Source: Bog-473 sp963754445
GTDB taxonomy: Bacteria; Actinomycetota; Acidimicrobiia; Acidimicrobiales; RAAP-2
Length of the DNA stretch: 64,000 nucleotides
Direction: 5' to 3'
Assembly: GCA_963754445.1 (NCBI GenBank)
Contig: CAVWFT010000002.1
Span: 1,612,001-1,676,000, forward strand
The notes below the pieces were generated by a model, which was given only the letters and a program-made list of their open reading frames with translations, did no database searches and had not been told where the DNA came from. Both the position numbers and the translations under genes were made by a program. Positions 8,834 to 17,889 of this stretch are shown here, in pieces (the first letter of the stretch is position 1; each line of letters begins with the position of its first letter).

Positions 8834-9552
8834 TAGAGGAAGTTTCTGAGGACCGCCGTGAAGGCCGAGGCCAGGACCACCCTGCCGTGGAGATCCCGAG
8901 ACGTGGGGACCTGGACCGGGTGTGCCGTGGGGACGTGCATGAGGGACAGGACGCTCGACACGGGCGTGCCCGGGCCGAGGTAGATGTGCGACGCGACCGC
9001 AGCCAGCAGGGAGCTGGTCCCGGTGGGATTCGAGATCAAGGAGGTGACGTCGAGCTTGCCGGTGGCCAGCTGGCCCAGGTTCGAGGAGGGGCTGACCATG
9101 TGCAGGTCGACTCCCACGTAGTGGCTGACCGGGATGCCGAGACGGTCCAGACCGCGGATGATCACGGCCGGCGCATGGATGCTCAGGGCCTTGAGCGGGA
9201 CGGACGGGCCGGTTGACATCGGGAGGGCCAGGGCACCCGGGATGGTCAGGATCTTCGTCTCCGAGGCGGTCTGGTGAAAGACGTAGGCCTCTTCGCTGTG
9301 GTCGGGACCGCGCACGATCGCCAGCAAGTCGTTCTTGCCCTTGGCCAGCAGTGCGGCCGGAACCCCGACATGGTGGACGTCATGGTCGATACGCCAGAGG
9401 CTTATGCCGATCAGAGCCCCGACCGTGGCCACCAGGCCGATCAGCAATGCACCGATGGCGAGCAGCGCCCGCTTGAGGATGCGCCGGCGTCGCCTTGGCG
9501 GCGCGGACCGTACGCCCAGGTCCACGTGCCCTGCGGCGATCGCGATCGTCAA
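8833..9552 (-). CDS. Membrane-anchored LytR-CpsA-Psr-like (LCP) domain protein, divergent
   Basis: 239-residue protein with a basic N-terminus (PPRRRRRILKR), one membrane segment at about 28-52, and an outside domain. The domain resembles the start of LCP phosphotransferases, which attach glycopolymers to peptidoglycan: LLAIVRGPDHSEEAYVFHQT takes the place of the D-T-M strand, and RGLDRLGIPVSHYVGVDL matches the motif IDHYVEVDF. However, the Asp/Arg residues that bind the pyrophosphate in true LCP enzymes are not visible, and the protein is short, so it may be a non-catalytic relative. Starts at TTG with GAGGGGGG upstream. Confidence 0.6.
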   Translation of the reverse strand: MTIAIAAGHVDLGVRSAPPRRRRRILKRALLAIGALLIGLVATVGALIGISLWRIDHDVHHVGVPAALLAKGKNDLLAIVRGPDHSEEAYVFHQTASETKILTIPGALALPMSTGPSVPLKALSIHAPAVIIRGLDRLGIPVSHYVGVDLHMVSPSSNLGQLATGKLDVTSLISNPTGTSSLLAAVASHIYLGPGTPVSSVLSLMHVPTAHPVQVPTSRDLHGRVVLASAFTAVLRNFL

Positions 9553-9760
9553 CGTCCCCCCTCACAACAACAGCCCGGCGGCCGAAGCCGGCGTTCCTTA
9601 GGATCTCCGAGCGGAACCGTACGGACTGGCCATTGCCTTGTCGTAGCCCCCGGGGTGCGATGCGGTTGCGGCGGTGCCACGACCCGGGTTGCCATCGGGC
9701 ACACTGGCGGAGATGGGTACCGAGGACGCCGCGGTCACCACGTGGCGGGTCGACTGAGCG

Positions 9761-10303
9761 ATGGCGATCGTCCCCGACGACAAGGACTGGACCTGGGTCC
9801 TGCAGCGCCCGTGTCCCGAGTGCGGCTTCGACGCCTCGTCGTGTCCAGCTGACGCGGTCGCCGGGTTGGTTCGCACCAATGCAGAGGCCTGGCGACAGGT
9901 CCTGAACGGGCCCGAGGCGGGACTGCGCCGGCGTCCCGCGCCCGATCGCTGGTCCACGCTCGAGTACGCCTGCCACGTCCGCGACGTCTTCACCCTCTAC
10001 GCCGAGCGCCTCGAGCTCATGATGATCCGCGACGATCCCCTCTACCCGAATTGGGACCAGGACCGCAGCGCAGTCGAGGACGACTACAACGGGCAGGACC
10101 CCCGTCTTGTGGCCGACCAGCTCACCGAGGCGGCGTCCGGGCTGGCGGAAGGTTTCGACCGGGTGCGGGACTCCCAGTGGCAGCGCACCGGCCGGCGCAG
10201 CGACGGGGCCAACTTCACCGTCGACACCTTCAGCCGCTACCTGATTCACGACCCGGTCCATCACCTCTACGACGTCACCGGACGGACGGCCACATCACCC
10301 TGA
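9761..10303 (+). CDS. DinB superfamily protein
   Basis: 180-residue four-helix-bundle protein. The family motif W-S-x-L-E-Y-x-C-H-V-R-D is present (residues about 66-78), and C-terminal histidines (HDPVHHLYDV) complete the likely metal site. Related proteins are mycothiol- or bacillithiol-dependent transferases and isomerases in actinobacteria; a detoxification role is possible but not shown. Only a weak ribosome-binding site precedes the ATG. A 14-codon frame ends three bases upstream of the start. Confidence 0.75.
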   Translation: MAIVPDDKDWTWVLQRPCPECGFDASSCPADAVAGLVRTNAEAWRQVLNGPEAGLRRRPAPDRWSTLEYACHVRDVFTLYAERLELMMIRDDPLYPNWDQDRSAVEDDYNGQDPRLVADQLTEAASGLAEGFDRVRDSQWQRTGRRSDGANFTVDTFSRYLIHDPVHHLYDVTGRTATSP

Positions 10304-10334
10304 CGCCAGCGACCCGCACCGCCGTTGCGCGCCC

Positions 10335-11120
10335 TCAGGGCGTCAGGAGGCGTGAGGAATCGGCATCGAGGTGAATGGCGGCGTGGTCGATGGCGCGCAA
10401 CGCCGAAGCCGGGCAGCTCGGGGCGATCGGACCCTCGAGTGTGGCGCGGACGGGCTCCGCCTTGCGCCCCTCGGGCACGATGGCCAGCACGCGCGCAGCC
10501 CGCAGGAGCGCCGGGATGGTCACGGTGATCGCCCGGGCGGGAACGGCGTCGATGCTCGGGAAGTGACCTTCGTTGACCTGCTGGCGCCGACAGGCGCCGT
10601 CGAGTTCGACGACCTTGACGTCGAGCGGGTCGGCGAAGTCGGCCACGGGCGGGTCGTTGAATGCCAAGTGGCCGTTCTCGCCGATCCCCAGGCAGCACAG
10701 ATCGAGTGGTGCGAGCTCCAAAAGGGTGGCGTAGCGGCGGCACTCGTCCTCCGCGTCCGCCAGCCCGTCGACGTAGTGCGCCGCTTTGGGGCTGGTCGGG
10801 ACGACGATGCGCTCCCGGATCCAGCGCTGGAAACCGGCGGGATGGTCCGGCCCGATCCCGACGTATTCGTCCATGTGGAAGACCACCGTGTCGGCCCACG
10901 GGACGTCCGGCGTGTCCTCGACGAGCGTCCGCACGAAGGCCAGCTGGGAGTTGCCGGTGGCGAACATGGCCCGGGCCTCGCCGCGGGCGGCCACGGCGCC
11001 GCGCAGGACCTCGGCGGCCTCGTCCGCCGCCACCCGGGCCATCGTTGCCGTGTCCGGATGGACCTCGACGCGGACGCCGTCGACCGTGGTGCTGCGGGTT
11101 TCCTCCATGTCGGTCAGCAT
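10335..11120 (-). CDS. nagB: Glucosamine-6-phosphate deaminase
   Basis: Converts glucosamine-6-phosphate to fructose-6-phosphate and ammonia. About 260 residues, the usual NagB length. Family signatures are in place: the phosphate-binding loop ATGNSQ (where others have PTGSTP), the catalytic Asp in FHMDEYVGI, and GIGENGHLAFNDP with the ring-opening His. The ATG at 11108 (fifth codon) is an alternative start. Divergent from the threonine-dehydratase-like gene with only 29 bases between them, so the promoters must overlap. No other nag genes are nearby, so its role is probably amino-sugar turnover rather than a dedicated chitin pathway. Confidence 0.88.
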   Translation of the reverse strand: MLTDMEETRSTTVDGVRVEVHPDTATMARVAADEAAEVLRGAVAARGEARAMFATGNSQLAFVRTLVEDTPDVPWADTVVFHMDEYVGIGPDHPAGFQRWIRERIVVPTSPKAAHYVDGLADAEDECRRYATLLELAPLDLCCLGIGENGHLAFNDPPVADFADPLDVKVVELDGACRRQQVNEGHFPSIDAVPARAITVTIPALLRAARVLAIVPEGRKAEPVRATLEGPIAPSCPASALRAIDHAAIHLDADSSRLLTP

Positions 11121-11149
11121 GCCAGGCCGACCGCGGCCAGACTGGATCG

Positions 11150-12109
11150 GTGCGAGACGTCGCCATCCCCGACGAAGGAAACCTCGAGGCGGCCTGGAAG
11201 GCGGTGCGCCGCTTCCTCGTTGCCACCCCGGTGGTCGAGGCTCCCCAGCTCGGCCCCGCGGTCCTGGTCAAGGTGGAGACGGTCCAGCCCACGGGATCGT
11301 TCAAGGTCAGGGGCGGCGTGGCCGCCGTGTCGGCCACGCTCGAGCAAGACCCGGGCCGCGCCGTGGTGGCCTCCTCGGCCGGCAACCACGGACTCGGGCT
11401 GGCCTACGCCGCCTCGAAGCTCGGGGCCCAGGTCACCGTGGTCGTTCCCACCGGTGCCTCGGCGGCCAAGGTGTCGGCGCTGCGCCAATTCGACGTGCGC
11501 CTCGTCTTGCACGGCGAGGGCTACAGCGAGGCCGAGGCCCATGCGCTCGAGCTGGCGGCCAACGAGGGCAGCCGTTACGTGTCGCCGTACAACGACGCCG
11601 ATGTCATCGCCGGGCAGGCGACGGTGGCCCGCGAGCTCCTCGACCAGGTCCCGGACCTCGGCACCGTGGTCGTGCCCTGTGGTGGTGGTGGGCTGCTGGC
11701 CGGCGTGATCCTGGGGTTGCGCGGGACCGGGGTGCGCGTCGTGGGGATCGAGTCGGAGGCATCACCCTCCATCAGTGCGTCCCTGGCCGCCGGTTCCATC
11801 GTACCCATCCACGTCGAACCTACGGTGGCCGACGGCCTGGCCGGGAATCTCGAGCCGGGGGCGGTCACCGTGCGCATCGCACTCGAGCACCATGTGCAGG
11901 CGCTCACGGTGAGCGAGGCCGACATCCGTTCGGCCATGGCGTTCTCGGCCCACAAGATGGGACTGGTGCTCGAGGGAGCCGGGGCGGTCGGAGTGGCGGC
12001 CCTCAGGGCGGGGATCGTCACGCCCGATCCGGAAGGCAGGCAGACGGTGGTCCTCCTCACCGGGCGCAACGTGGCCCCGAATTTACTGGCCGAGGTGCTC
12101 CATTCCTGA
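11150..12109 (+). CDS. PLP-dependent threonine/serine dehydratase-like protein
   Basis: Fold-type II PLP enzyme of 319 aa. The Schiff-base lysine is in PTGSFKVRG (about residue 50), the substrate loop is SAGNHG, and the phosphate-binding glycine loop is PCGGGGLLAG. There is no C-terminal ACT domain, so it is of the biodegradative/serine-racemase size rather than feedback-inhibited IlvA. The GTG at 11150 was chosen because the protein starts just before the first helix; the frame is open further upstream over nagB. Serine racemase or a beta-elimination enzyme are alternatives. Confidence 0.83.
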   Translation: MRDVAIPDEGNLEAAWKAVRRFLVATPVVEAPQLGPAVLVKVETVQPTGSFKVRGGVAAVSATLEQDPGRAVVASSAGNHGLGLAYAASKLGAQVTVVVPTGASAAKVSALRQFDVRLVLHGEGYSEAEAHALELAANEGSRYVSPYNDADVIAGQATVARELLDQVPDLGTVVVPCGGGGLLAGVILGLRGTGVRVVGIESEASPSISASLAAGSIVPIHVEPTVADGLAGNLEPGAVTVRIALEHHVQALTVSEADIRSAMAFSAHKMGLVLEGAGAVGVAALRAGIVTPDPEGRQTVVLLTGRNVAPNLLAEVLHS

Positions 12110-12143
12110 GGTCGAGGCCAATGGGGCCACCCTGCGCTACACG

Positions 12144-12920
12144 GTGACCGGAGACGGCGTACCGCTCTTGCTGATCGCGGGCTGCGGTCAGCCCGCTGCC
12201 GCGTGGGATCTCCATCTGGTCCCGGCGCTGGTGGCGGCAGGGTATGCCGTCGCCACGTACGACAACCGCGGCGTGGAACCCTCCTCCTCACCCGAAGGTC
12301 CCTACAGCGTCGACATGATGACCGCCGACGCCCTGATCCTGCTCGATCACCTGGGCTGGTCCGACCCCGTACGCGTGGCCGGACACTCCATGGGCGGCTG
12401 GATCGCCGAGACGATGGTGCTCGACCATCCCGAGCGGGTCCGCGCCGCCGCCCTCATGGGGAGCGCAAATCAGCCGACGGCCTGGGAGCTGGCCATCACG
12501 ACGGTGGAGCGTGACCTGGCCCGCCTCGACTACGACCTGCCCCCGCTCTTCTACGCCACCGAGACGCTGCGCTACCTCCCGACCGCCGACATCCAGGACT
12601 CCGAACTCGTCGCCACGTGGCTGTCGTTCATCGGCGACCTGCCGCCGTGGCCCAATCCGGGCCGCCTGGGCCAGTACGAGGCGGCCCTGGCCTGGTCGAC
12701 CGACCCGGTGCGCACGACCCGTTGGGGGGAGATCCGCACGCCGTGCCTCGTCCTGGCCTTCGAACACGATGTCGATTCGCCGCCGCGCTATGCCCGCCTG
12801 GCCGCGGAGGCGATCGCCGGATGCGTCTACCGCGAGATCGCCGGTTCCGGGCACATCGGGATCGTCACCCATGCCGACCAGGTGGCCCGTCACCTGATCG
12901 AGTTCTTTTCCACCGTCTGA
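12144..12920 (+). CDS. Alpha/beta hydrolase; start probably further upstream
   Basis: Hydrolase with nucleophile elbow GHSMGG, oxyanion motif IAGCGQP, and catalytic His in GSGHIGIVTH. The GTG at 12144 is the first standard start, yet the family's first strand (VEANGATLRYT) is encoded just before it, back to an ATT codon at 12102 that lies within the last codons of the dehydratase gene. Either a rare ATT start is used or the first strand is lost. It probably shares a transcript with the dehydratase. Substrate unknown. Confidence 0.78.
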   Translation: MTGDGVPLLLIAGCGQPAAAWDLHLVPALVAAGYAVATYDNRGVEPSSSPEGPYSVDMMTADALILLDHLGWSDPVRVAGHSMGGWIAETMVLDHPERVRAAALMGSANQPTAWELAITTVERDLARLDYDLPPLFYATETLRYLPTADIQDSELVATWLSFIGDLPPWPNPGRLGQYEAALAWSTDPVRTTRWGEIRTPCLVLAFEHDVDSPPRYARLAAEAIAGCVYREIAGSGHIGIVTHADQVARHLIEFFSTV

Positions 12921-12952
12921 CTGAGAAGAACTCGTCTGACGGAGAAGACCGC

Positions 12953-13279
12953 TCAGCCGGGCGGTCGCGACTCCCAGTCGATGCGTACGCCGCTGGCCTC
13001 GTCCGGGTGCTCGTGGAGCCAACGCCGCGCGAAGGGGCACCAGGGCACGACGGTCAGGCCGTCGCGTTCGGCGCGGAGCAGAGCGGCGCGGACGAGCCGC
13101 CCCCCGAGGCCGTGGCCGCCCAGCGCCTCGGGCACCTCTGTGTGCACGAGGACGAGCCGAGACCCTCGCAGGCGGTAGTCGAGCTCCGCCTCCGACCCCT
13201 CGGCGTGCAGGACGAAGCGGCTCTCGTCGGGCTCGTCGTGGATCGTGATCGAGCCGGGTGCGGGCGAGTCGTCGTTCAT
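12953..13279 (-). CDS. GNAT-type N-acetyltransferase (COG2388-like)
   Basis: Small 108-residue acetyltransferase of the YjdJ-like group. The acetyl-CoA loop is EALGGHGLGGRL, followed by the helix VRAALLRAERDG and the strand LTVVPWCPFARRWL, the order typical of the group. A GGAGGG site precedes the ATG. Function of the group is unknown; the target may be a small amine or a protein. Confidence 0.8.
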   Translation of the reverse strand: MNDDSPAPGSITIHDEPDESRFVLHAEGSEAELDYRLRGSRLVLVHTEVPEALGGHGLGGRLVRAALLRAERDGLTVVPWCPFARRWLHEHPDEASGVRIDWESRPPG

Positions 13280-13370
13280 GGACCCTCCGTCGTCGGGGTG
13301 TGGGCCACCCTACGTGGGAGCCAGCGATCACGGGACGCTCGGCCCGCCGCCACCGGTAATGCTGGGGACC

Positions 13371-14300
13371 ATGAGCGGACCCGTGACGAGCAATGATGCG
13401 TCCTTCGACCCGGGGCGCGCCCAACCCTCCGAAAGGACGATCATCCTCGAGCCCGGCCGCCAGACTTCGGTGGGGGAATTGTCGGTGCGGCGCGTTCTGC
13501 CTCGGCGCACACGCCGGACGGTGGGCGCATGGTGCTTTGCCGATCACATGGGACCGATGGCGGTCACCGAGGAGCACGGGTCCGATATCGGACCCCATCC
13601 GCACACGGGGCTCCAGACCGTCACGTGGCTCGTGTCGGGCGAGCTGCTGCACCGCGACAGTCTCGGTTCCGAGCAGGTGATCAAGTCCGGCCAGCTCAAT
13701 CTCATGACGGCCGGCTGCGGCGTGGCCCACGCCGAGGAGAACACCGGGCACTTCCGTGGCCCTCTCCACGGAATCCAGCTCTGGGCCGCCCAGCCCGAGC
13801 ACACGCGCTTCGGTGCCGCGGCCTTCGAGCATCACGCCGAGCTGCCCCGGCTCGACCTCGACGGCGCGCAGGCCACCGTGCTCGTCGGGGACATCGGAGG
13901 AGTGGCCTCGCCGGCGCGGCGCGACACCGACCATGTCGGCGTCGACCTCGTCCTCGCCGCTCCGGGCACCGTGTTGCCACTGCGGCCCGACTGCGAATAC
14001 GCGCTCATCGTCTTGGAGGGGGCCGTGGCGCTCGGGGACCACGTGGCCCGACCCGGTGTGTTGGCCTACCTCGGGGAGGGCAGGGAGGAGTGCCGGCTCC
14101 AGGTGCGTGCGCCGGCCCGCGTCCTGCTACTGGGCGGCGTGCCCTTCCCCGAGCCCATCGTCATGTGGTGGAACTTCGTGGGCCGCAGTCGGGCGGAGAT
14201 GTCCGAGGCCCGACGCGCCTGGGCTGGCGACGAGGGCCGCTTCGGCACCGTCCGCTCGGCCCTGCCGAGGATCGAGGTCGGGCCACCTCCTTGGGAGTGA
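13371..14300 (+). CDS. Pirin family protein
   Basis: Bicupin protein of 309 aa. The N-terminal metal site is visible in GPHPHTGLQTVTWL and GVAHAEE, which supply the His and Glu ligands; this is the pirin signature. Bacterial pirins act as quercetin dioxygenases or regulators of central metabolism, so the role cannot be fixed. ATG 13371 has GGGGA five bases upstream; a second in-frame ATG at 13359 is possible. Convergent with the oxidoreductase gene that follows. Confidence 0.88.
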   Translation: MSGPVTSNDASFDPGRAQPSERTIILEPGRQTSVGELSVRRVLPRRTRRTVGAWCFADHMGPMAVTEEHGSDIGPHPHTGLQTVTWLVSGELLHRDSLGSEQVIKSGQLNLMTAGCGVAHAEENTGHFRGPLHGIQLWAAQPEHTRFGAAAFEHHAELPRLDLDGAQATVLVGDIGGVASPARRDTDHVGVDLVLAAPGTVLPLRPDCEYALIVLEGAVALGDHVARPGVLAYLGEGREECRLQVRAPARVLLLGGVPFPEPIVMWWNFVGRSRAEMSEARRAWAGDEGRFGTVRSALPRIEVGPPPWE

Positions 14301-14315
14301 GGATCCCGCGGCCCG

Positions 14316-15419
14316 TTACCAGTCGCCCCAACCCAGGGGGCTCACCATGCCGGTGATGGTGCGTGGGTCGACTGGCGTCCGAGACTGGGCGGCCTGGTAG
14401 ACGGCGAAGCAGAGGCGGAGTACGTCGGTGGCCTCGGCCGCCGTCATGGAGGCCGGCGTCTCCTCGAGCAAGGCGCTGACGAAATGCTGCGACGCCCGCA
14501 CGAACCCCGTACCCCAATCTGCGTCGAGGTCGTTGAACTCCGTTGTCTTGATCTCGTCCTGCGTTCCCGTGAAGAGCATCACGGGCGCCAGGTCGAGCAT
14601 CTCGCCCGTGGCCCGGGTGACCCAGATCTGGCCTTCGTCTCCGGTGATCTCGAAGAACTCGTCGGCTCCGTAGTACGAGGAGCGCATGTAGAAGTTGGGC
14701 GAGTACTGCACCTCCATCATTCCGAGGATCTCGGGGTTCTCGTACTCGAAGATGACGGCGCAGGGTTCGAAGAACAGATCGCGTCGGCGCACGACGGCCT
14801 GGACCGAGGTGATGTCCTGGTCGAGCAGCCACAGCGCCATGGCGTACTTGTGGACCATGTCGTCGAAGAGATGACCGCCGGCGCTCCGCTTGTCGAGTCG
14901 CCAGCCGTATCCCTCGGGACGCAGGCTCTGTTGGAATGCCGACTCGGTCTGTCCGACGAGTGTGCGAATGCGGAGCGAGGTCGGCTTGCCGATGGCGCCG
15001 TCGGCGACCAGTTTCTTGGCCAGCTCGAGCGGCGGGTAATGGACGAAGCATTCGCTGATGCGCAGGACCCGGTCCGCTTTGGCCGCCGCCGCCTCCATGG
15101 CGAGCGCGTCGTCGACCGAGTTGGCAATGGGCTTTTGCACCGACACGTGTTTCCCCGCCTCGAGGGAGGCGATGACGTGGTCGTGGTGCAAGAAGGTCGG
15201 GGTGAGGATCTCGACCGCATCGATCGAATCGTCGGCCAAGAGGCGCGACAGGTCGTCGTAGTACGCGATGTCGCCCCACTCCTTGGCGGCCTGGCGACCG
15301 ACGGCCTCGTCGGTGTCGCAGACGGCGACCACGTCGCAGCGCGGATCTTCGAGGTACCCGCGTACGTTCATCACCGCGATGTTGCCGGCGCCGACAACGC
15401 CCAGCCGGACTCGATCCAT
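14316..15419 (-). CDS. Gfo/Idh/MocA family oxidoreductase
   Basis: NAD(P)-dependent dehydrogenase of 367 aa, probably acting on a sugar, inositol or related polyol. The Rossmann motif is VGAGNIA at about residues 9-15. The family EKP motif is replaced by QKP (VSVQKPIANS), which keeps the catalytic-site lysine. The C-terminal alpha/beta domain starts near ECFVHYPPLELAK. A strong GGAGGGAGAGGG site precedes the ATG. It lies directly downstream of the CoA-transferase gene on the same strand, 21 bases away, suggesting one operon; the link between the two reactions is unclear. Confidence 0.86.
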   Translation of the reverse strand: MDRVRLGVVGAGNIAVMNVRGYLEDPRCDVVAVCDTDEAVGRQAAKEWGDIAYYDDLSRLLADDSIDAVEILTPTFLHHDHVIASLEAGKHVSVQKPIANSVDDALAMEAAAAKADRVLRISECFVHYPPLELAKKLVADGAIGKPTSLRIRTLVGQTESAFQQSLRPEGYGWRLDKRSAGGHLFDDMVHKYAMALWLLDQDITSVQAVVRRRDLFFEPCAVIFEYENPEILGMMEVQYSPNFYMRSSYYGADEFFEITGDEGQIWVTRATGEMLDLAPVMLFTGTQDEIKTTEFNDLDADWGTGFVRASQHFVSALLEETPASMTAAEATDVLRLCFAVYQAAQSRTPVDPRTITGMVSPLGWGDW

Positions 15420-15440
15420 TTCCCTCTCCCTCCGAGACGA

Positions 15441-16682
15441 TCAGACGTCTGTTCCGAAGGCGCCGTCGTGGCGCGCCGCCGCGATGCGCTCTTCGTCGTA
15501 TCCGAGTACCGACCGCAGCACGTCGTCCGTGTGTTGCCCCACCGTCGGCGCTTTTGCCGGGTGGGGGAGCTCTTCCCCGACGAAGTGCAGCGGCGTGAAG
15601 ATCTGGTCGGCTCCCAGGTCCTTCGCGGGCAGGAGGGGGAACCGATCCGCGAACTGGGGATCGTCGAGCAATGTCTTGGGTGAGTTGACCGGGGCGATCG
15701 GGGTGTTCACCCGGCCGCCGAATTCGAGCCACTCGGCGGCCGTCTTGGTGGCGAAGATCGCCCGGAGCTCACGCTGGAGCTCGCGATTGCCTCGGGCATG
15801 ATCGGCATACTTCGATCCCGGCCAGCGTTCGAAGAGGTCCGACCGGTCGACGGCCTCGCAGAAGTTCTTCCAGAAGGCCTGCTCCGATGCCATGAACAGG
15901 ACGTGTTGGTCGTCCTTGGTGGCGTAGACCTGGTACCGGACACCTTCGACCATGCCGGCGGTACCCGGGGCCCGGCGTTCGTAGTTGTCGGCCTTGTTGC
16001 CCGTCACCTCGGTCTCGGGTCGTTCGTAGGCGCGGTAGCTCTCCGAGCGGTACCAGTCCATCGCCGCAGCGGCATCGGACTGGGCCAGGTCGATGTACGA
16101 GCTCTCGCCGGTCTTGCGGGCGCGGATGACCGCGGCCAGGATGCCGAGCGCGCCGTAGATCGGCCCCGCGTTGATGCCGATGGAGACGTGTTCGGGAATG
16201 TAGGTGAAGCCCTCGTCGTCCGTCGCCACCTTCACGATGCCCGCCCAGGTGTCATAGGCCACGCCGTGGCTCGGGTAGTCCCGATAGGGCCCGGTCATGC
16301 CGTAGCCGGAAATGGTGCAGAAGACGATCTTCGGGTTGATGACGCGCAGATCGTCGTAGCCGACCCCGCGCCGGGCGAGGGCCCCGGGCCGCATGGCCTC
16401 GACGACCACGTCGGCGTCGACGGCGAGTTCTTTGAGGATGCCGACGCCGGCCTCGGTCCGCAGATCGAGTACGAGCGAGCGTTTGCCCCGGTTCACGTGC
16501 AGGTGCATGAGCGACGTGCCCTCCACGATGGGCCACGTCATCTCGCGGATGTAGTCACCCGCAGGCGGCTCCACCTTGATGACGTCCGCCCCTAGGTCGA
16601 CCAGCGCCGTGGTGATGGCCGCCGGCCCCAGCGCCGAGCACTCGATGATGCGCAATCCGTCCAGTGGTGGCGTCGTCGCCAT
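15441..16682 (-). CDS. CaiB/BaiF family (class III) CoA-transferase
   Basis: Moves CoA between acyl groups through an aspartyl-CoA intermediate; 413 aa. The N-terminal DGLRIIECSALGPAAITTALVD and GADVIKVEPPAGD motifs are typical, and the nucleophile is the Asp of YIDLAQSDA. I chose ATG 16682 because GGGAGG lies just upstream; the frame itself is open to 16826. Members act on formate/oxalate, carnitine, bile acids and aromatic acids, so the substrate is open. Divergent from the questin-oxidase-like gene. Confidence 0.88.
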   Translation of the reverse strand: MATTPPLDGLRIIECSALGPAAITTALVDLGADVIKVEPPAGDYIREMTWPIVEGTSLMHLHVNRGKRSLVLDLRTEAGVGILKELAVDADVVVEAMRPGALARRGVGYDDLRVINPKIVFCTISGYGMTGPYRDYPSHGVAYDTWAGIVKVATDDEGFTYIPEHVSIGINAGPIYGALGILAAVIRARKTGESSYIDLAQSDAAAAMDWYRSESYRAYERPETEVTGNKADNYERRAPGTAGMVEGVRYQVYATKDDQHVLFMASEQAFWKNFCEAVDRSDLFERWPGSKYADHARGNRELQRELRAIFATKTAAEWLEFGGRVNTPIAPVNSPKTLLDDPQFADRFPLLPAKDLGADQIFTPLHFVGEELPHPAKAPTVGQHTDDVLRSVLGYDEERIAAARHDGAFGTDV

Positions 16683-16779
16683 GATCCTCCCGTCGTCGAG
16701 GCCGGATCGTAGCGGGCGCGCTCCGAGCACTTCCCTCGATGCCTGGTCATACTGGGTGGGCCGGAGTAGGGGAAGGGAG

Positions 16780-17811
16780 ATGCCGGTGGACGCGCTCGAC
16801 GATGCCCTCACCGTTTTGGCTGCCACGGCACCGAGTTACGGGCCGCTCGGGCTGGCCAATCACGGCCCGATGGCTGCCGAGGCGCTGCATCAGCTCGGGC
16901 GGGACGAAGCGATGACCGTCTGGGTCGAGCACTACCGTGCCCGCCTCGACGAGGCGCCGCCACCGGGTCATCCGCTCACCGCCGACCAATGGGAGGACGC
17001 ACTGGGGCAGGACCGGCGCTACCCCGATTGGCTGGCCCTGTTCCAACGGCGCCTGAGCGAGGAGCCCGCCCGCGCCGTGGTCGCTTCCTGGGTCCCCCGC
17101 CTGCTGCCGGGCACCATCGGTGCCGCGACGCATGGGCTCATCCGAACCGGCCATGCCCTGCGCAGCCTCGGTGAGGCCGACACCGTGCCCCGGCGTCTCG
17201 AGACGGCCGCCGCCCTGGCCCTGTGGGCGTCGTCCTATCAAGAGCTTCCCGGCCCGCCGCTGCTCATCGGTCACCAAGGCGTGGCCGAGGCCTTGGCCGA
17301 CTTGCCCTACTTGCCCGAGGGTTCGCCCACGCAGGTCCTCATCAGCGACATGGTGGCGCAGGTGCACACGATCGCCGAGGAGTTCGAGCAGGGTGTCGCC
17401 TCCCTCGGAGGGGTAGGCGAACCTCTCGACATGCTCGACCAGGTGGCGGCGGGCGGCGCCTTGGCCTACCTGCGCAACGCTGATGGCGGCGGGGCCATCG
17501 GGCTGCTCCACTCGATCACCGCCCCGTTGGCCTGCGAGCTGGTCCTGCCCTGGCTGGATCCCGACGACCGCGACGCCGCTCTCGGCTACGCCTGGCAGGC
17601 GGCAGCCTCGCTCCACGTGGCCTACGCGCTTGATCGGCACGGCCCCGTCCCGGCCCGGAGCGCCTCGTCCACCCGGGCCCTCATCGACATGGCGATCGCC
17701 AGCGGCGACGAGCACGCCATCAAGCTGACCGAGGCCGCCGTTCGTTGCTATGCCCGCGGTGGTGATCCCCTCCTCATGTGGGCAGCCGCCGATGCCTGTG
17801 TCCGGCTCTGA
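16780..17811 (+). CDS. Questin oxidase-like protein (PF14027/DUF4243 type)
   Basis: 343-residue all-helical protein. The N-terminal YGPLGLANHGPMAAEAL stretch and the later YARGGDPLLMWAAADAC end match the questin-oxidase-like family, whose fungal members cleave anthraquinones in a Baeyer-Villiger-like reaction. Bacterial members are uncharacterised. A GGAAGGGAG site directly precedes the ATG. It stands alone between divergent and downstream genes, with the aldo/keto reductase following 78 bases later on the same strand. Confidence 0.68.
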   Translation: MPVDALDDALTVLAATAPSYGPLGLANHGPMAAEALHQLGRDEAMTVWVEHYRARLDEAPPPGHPLTADQWEDALGQDRRYPDWLALFQRRLSEEPARAVVASWVPRLLPGTIGAATHGLIRTGHALRSLGEADTVPRRLETAAALALWASSYQELPGPPLLIGHQGVAEALADLPYLPEGSPTQVLISDMVAQVHTIAEEFEQGVASLGGVGEPLDMLDQVAAGGALAYLRNADGGGAIGLLHSITAPLACELVLPWLDPDDRDAALGYAWQAAASLHVAYALDRHGPVPARSASSTRALIDMAIASGDEHAIKLTEAAVRCYARGGDPLLMWAAADACVRL

Positions 17812-17889
17812 GCCACACCGCCGCGCCGGGGCACTGCGGAGCGACCGTGGCTAAGGTCGATCCGACCGCTCGAACGATGGAGATCAGCC

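Noticed and set aside
9713..9757. 14-codon frame ending just before the DinB-like gene
   Set aside because: It has a GGCGGAG before the ATG but no composition or motif suggesting a leader peptide; not enough support.
12915..12947. Short direct repeat TCTGAC-x-GAGAAGA after the hydrolase gene
   Set aside because: Two short imperfect copies only; likely chance or slippage with no visible role.
14484..15683. Long plus-strand open frame opposite the Gfo/Idh/MocA and CoA-transferase genes
   Set aside because: Both minus-strand genes have full catalytic motifs and good ribosome-binding sites; the opposite frame shows none.
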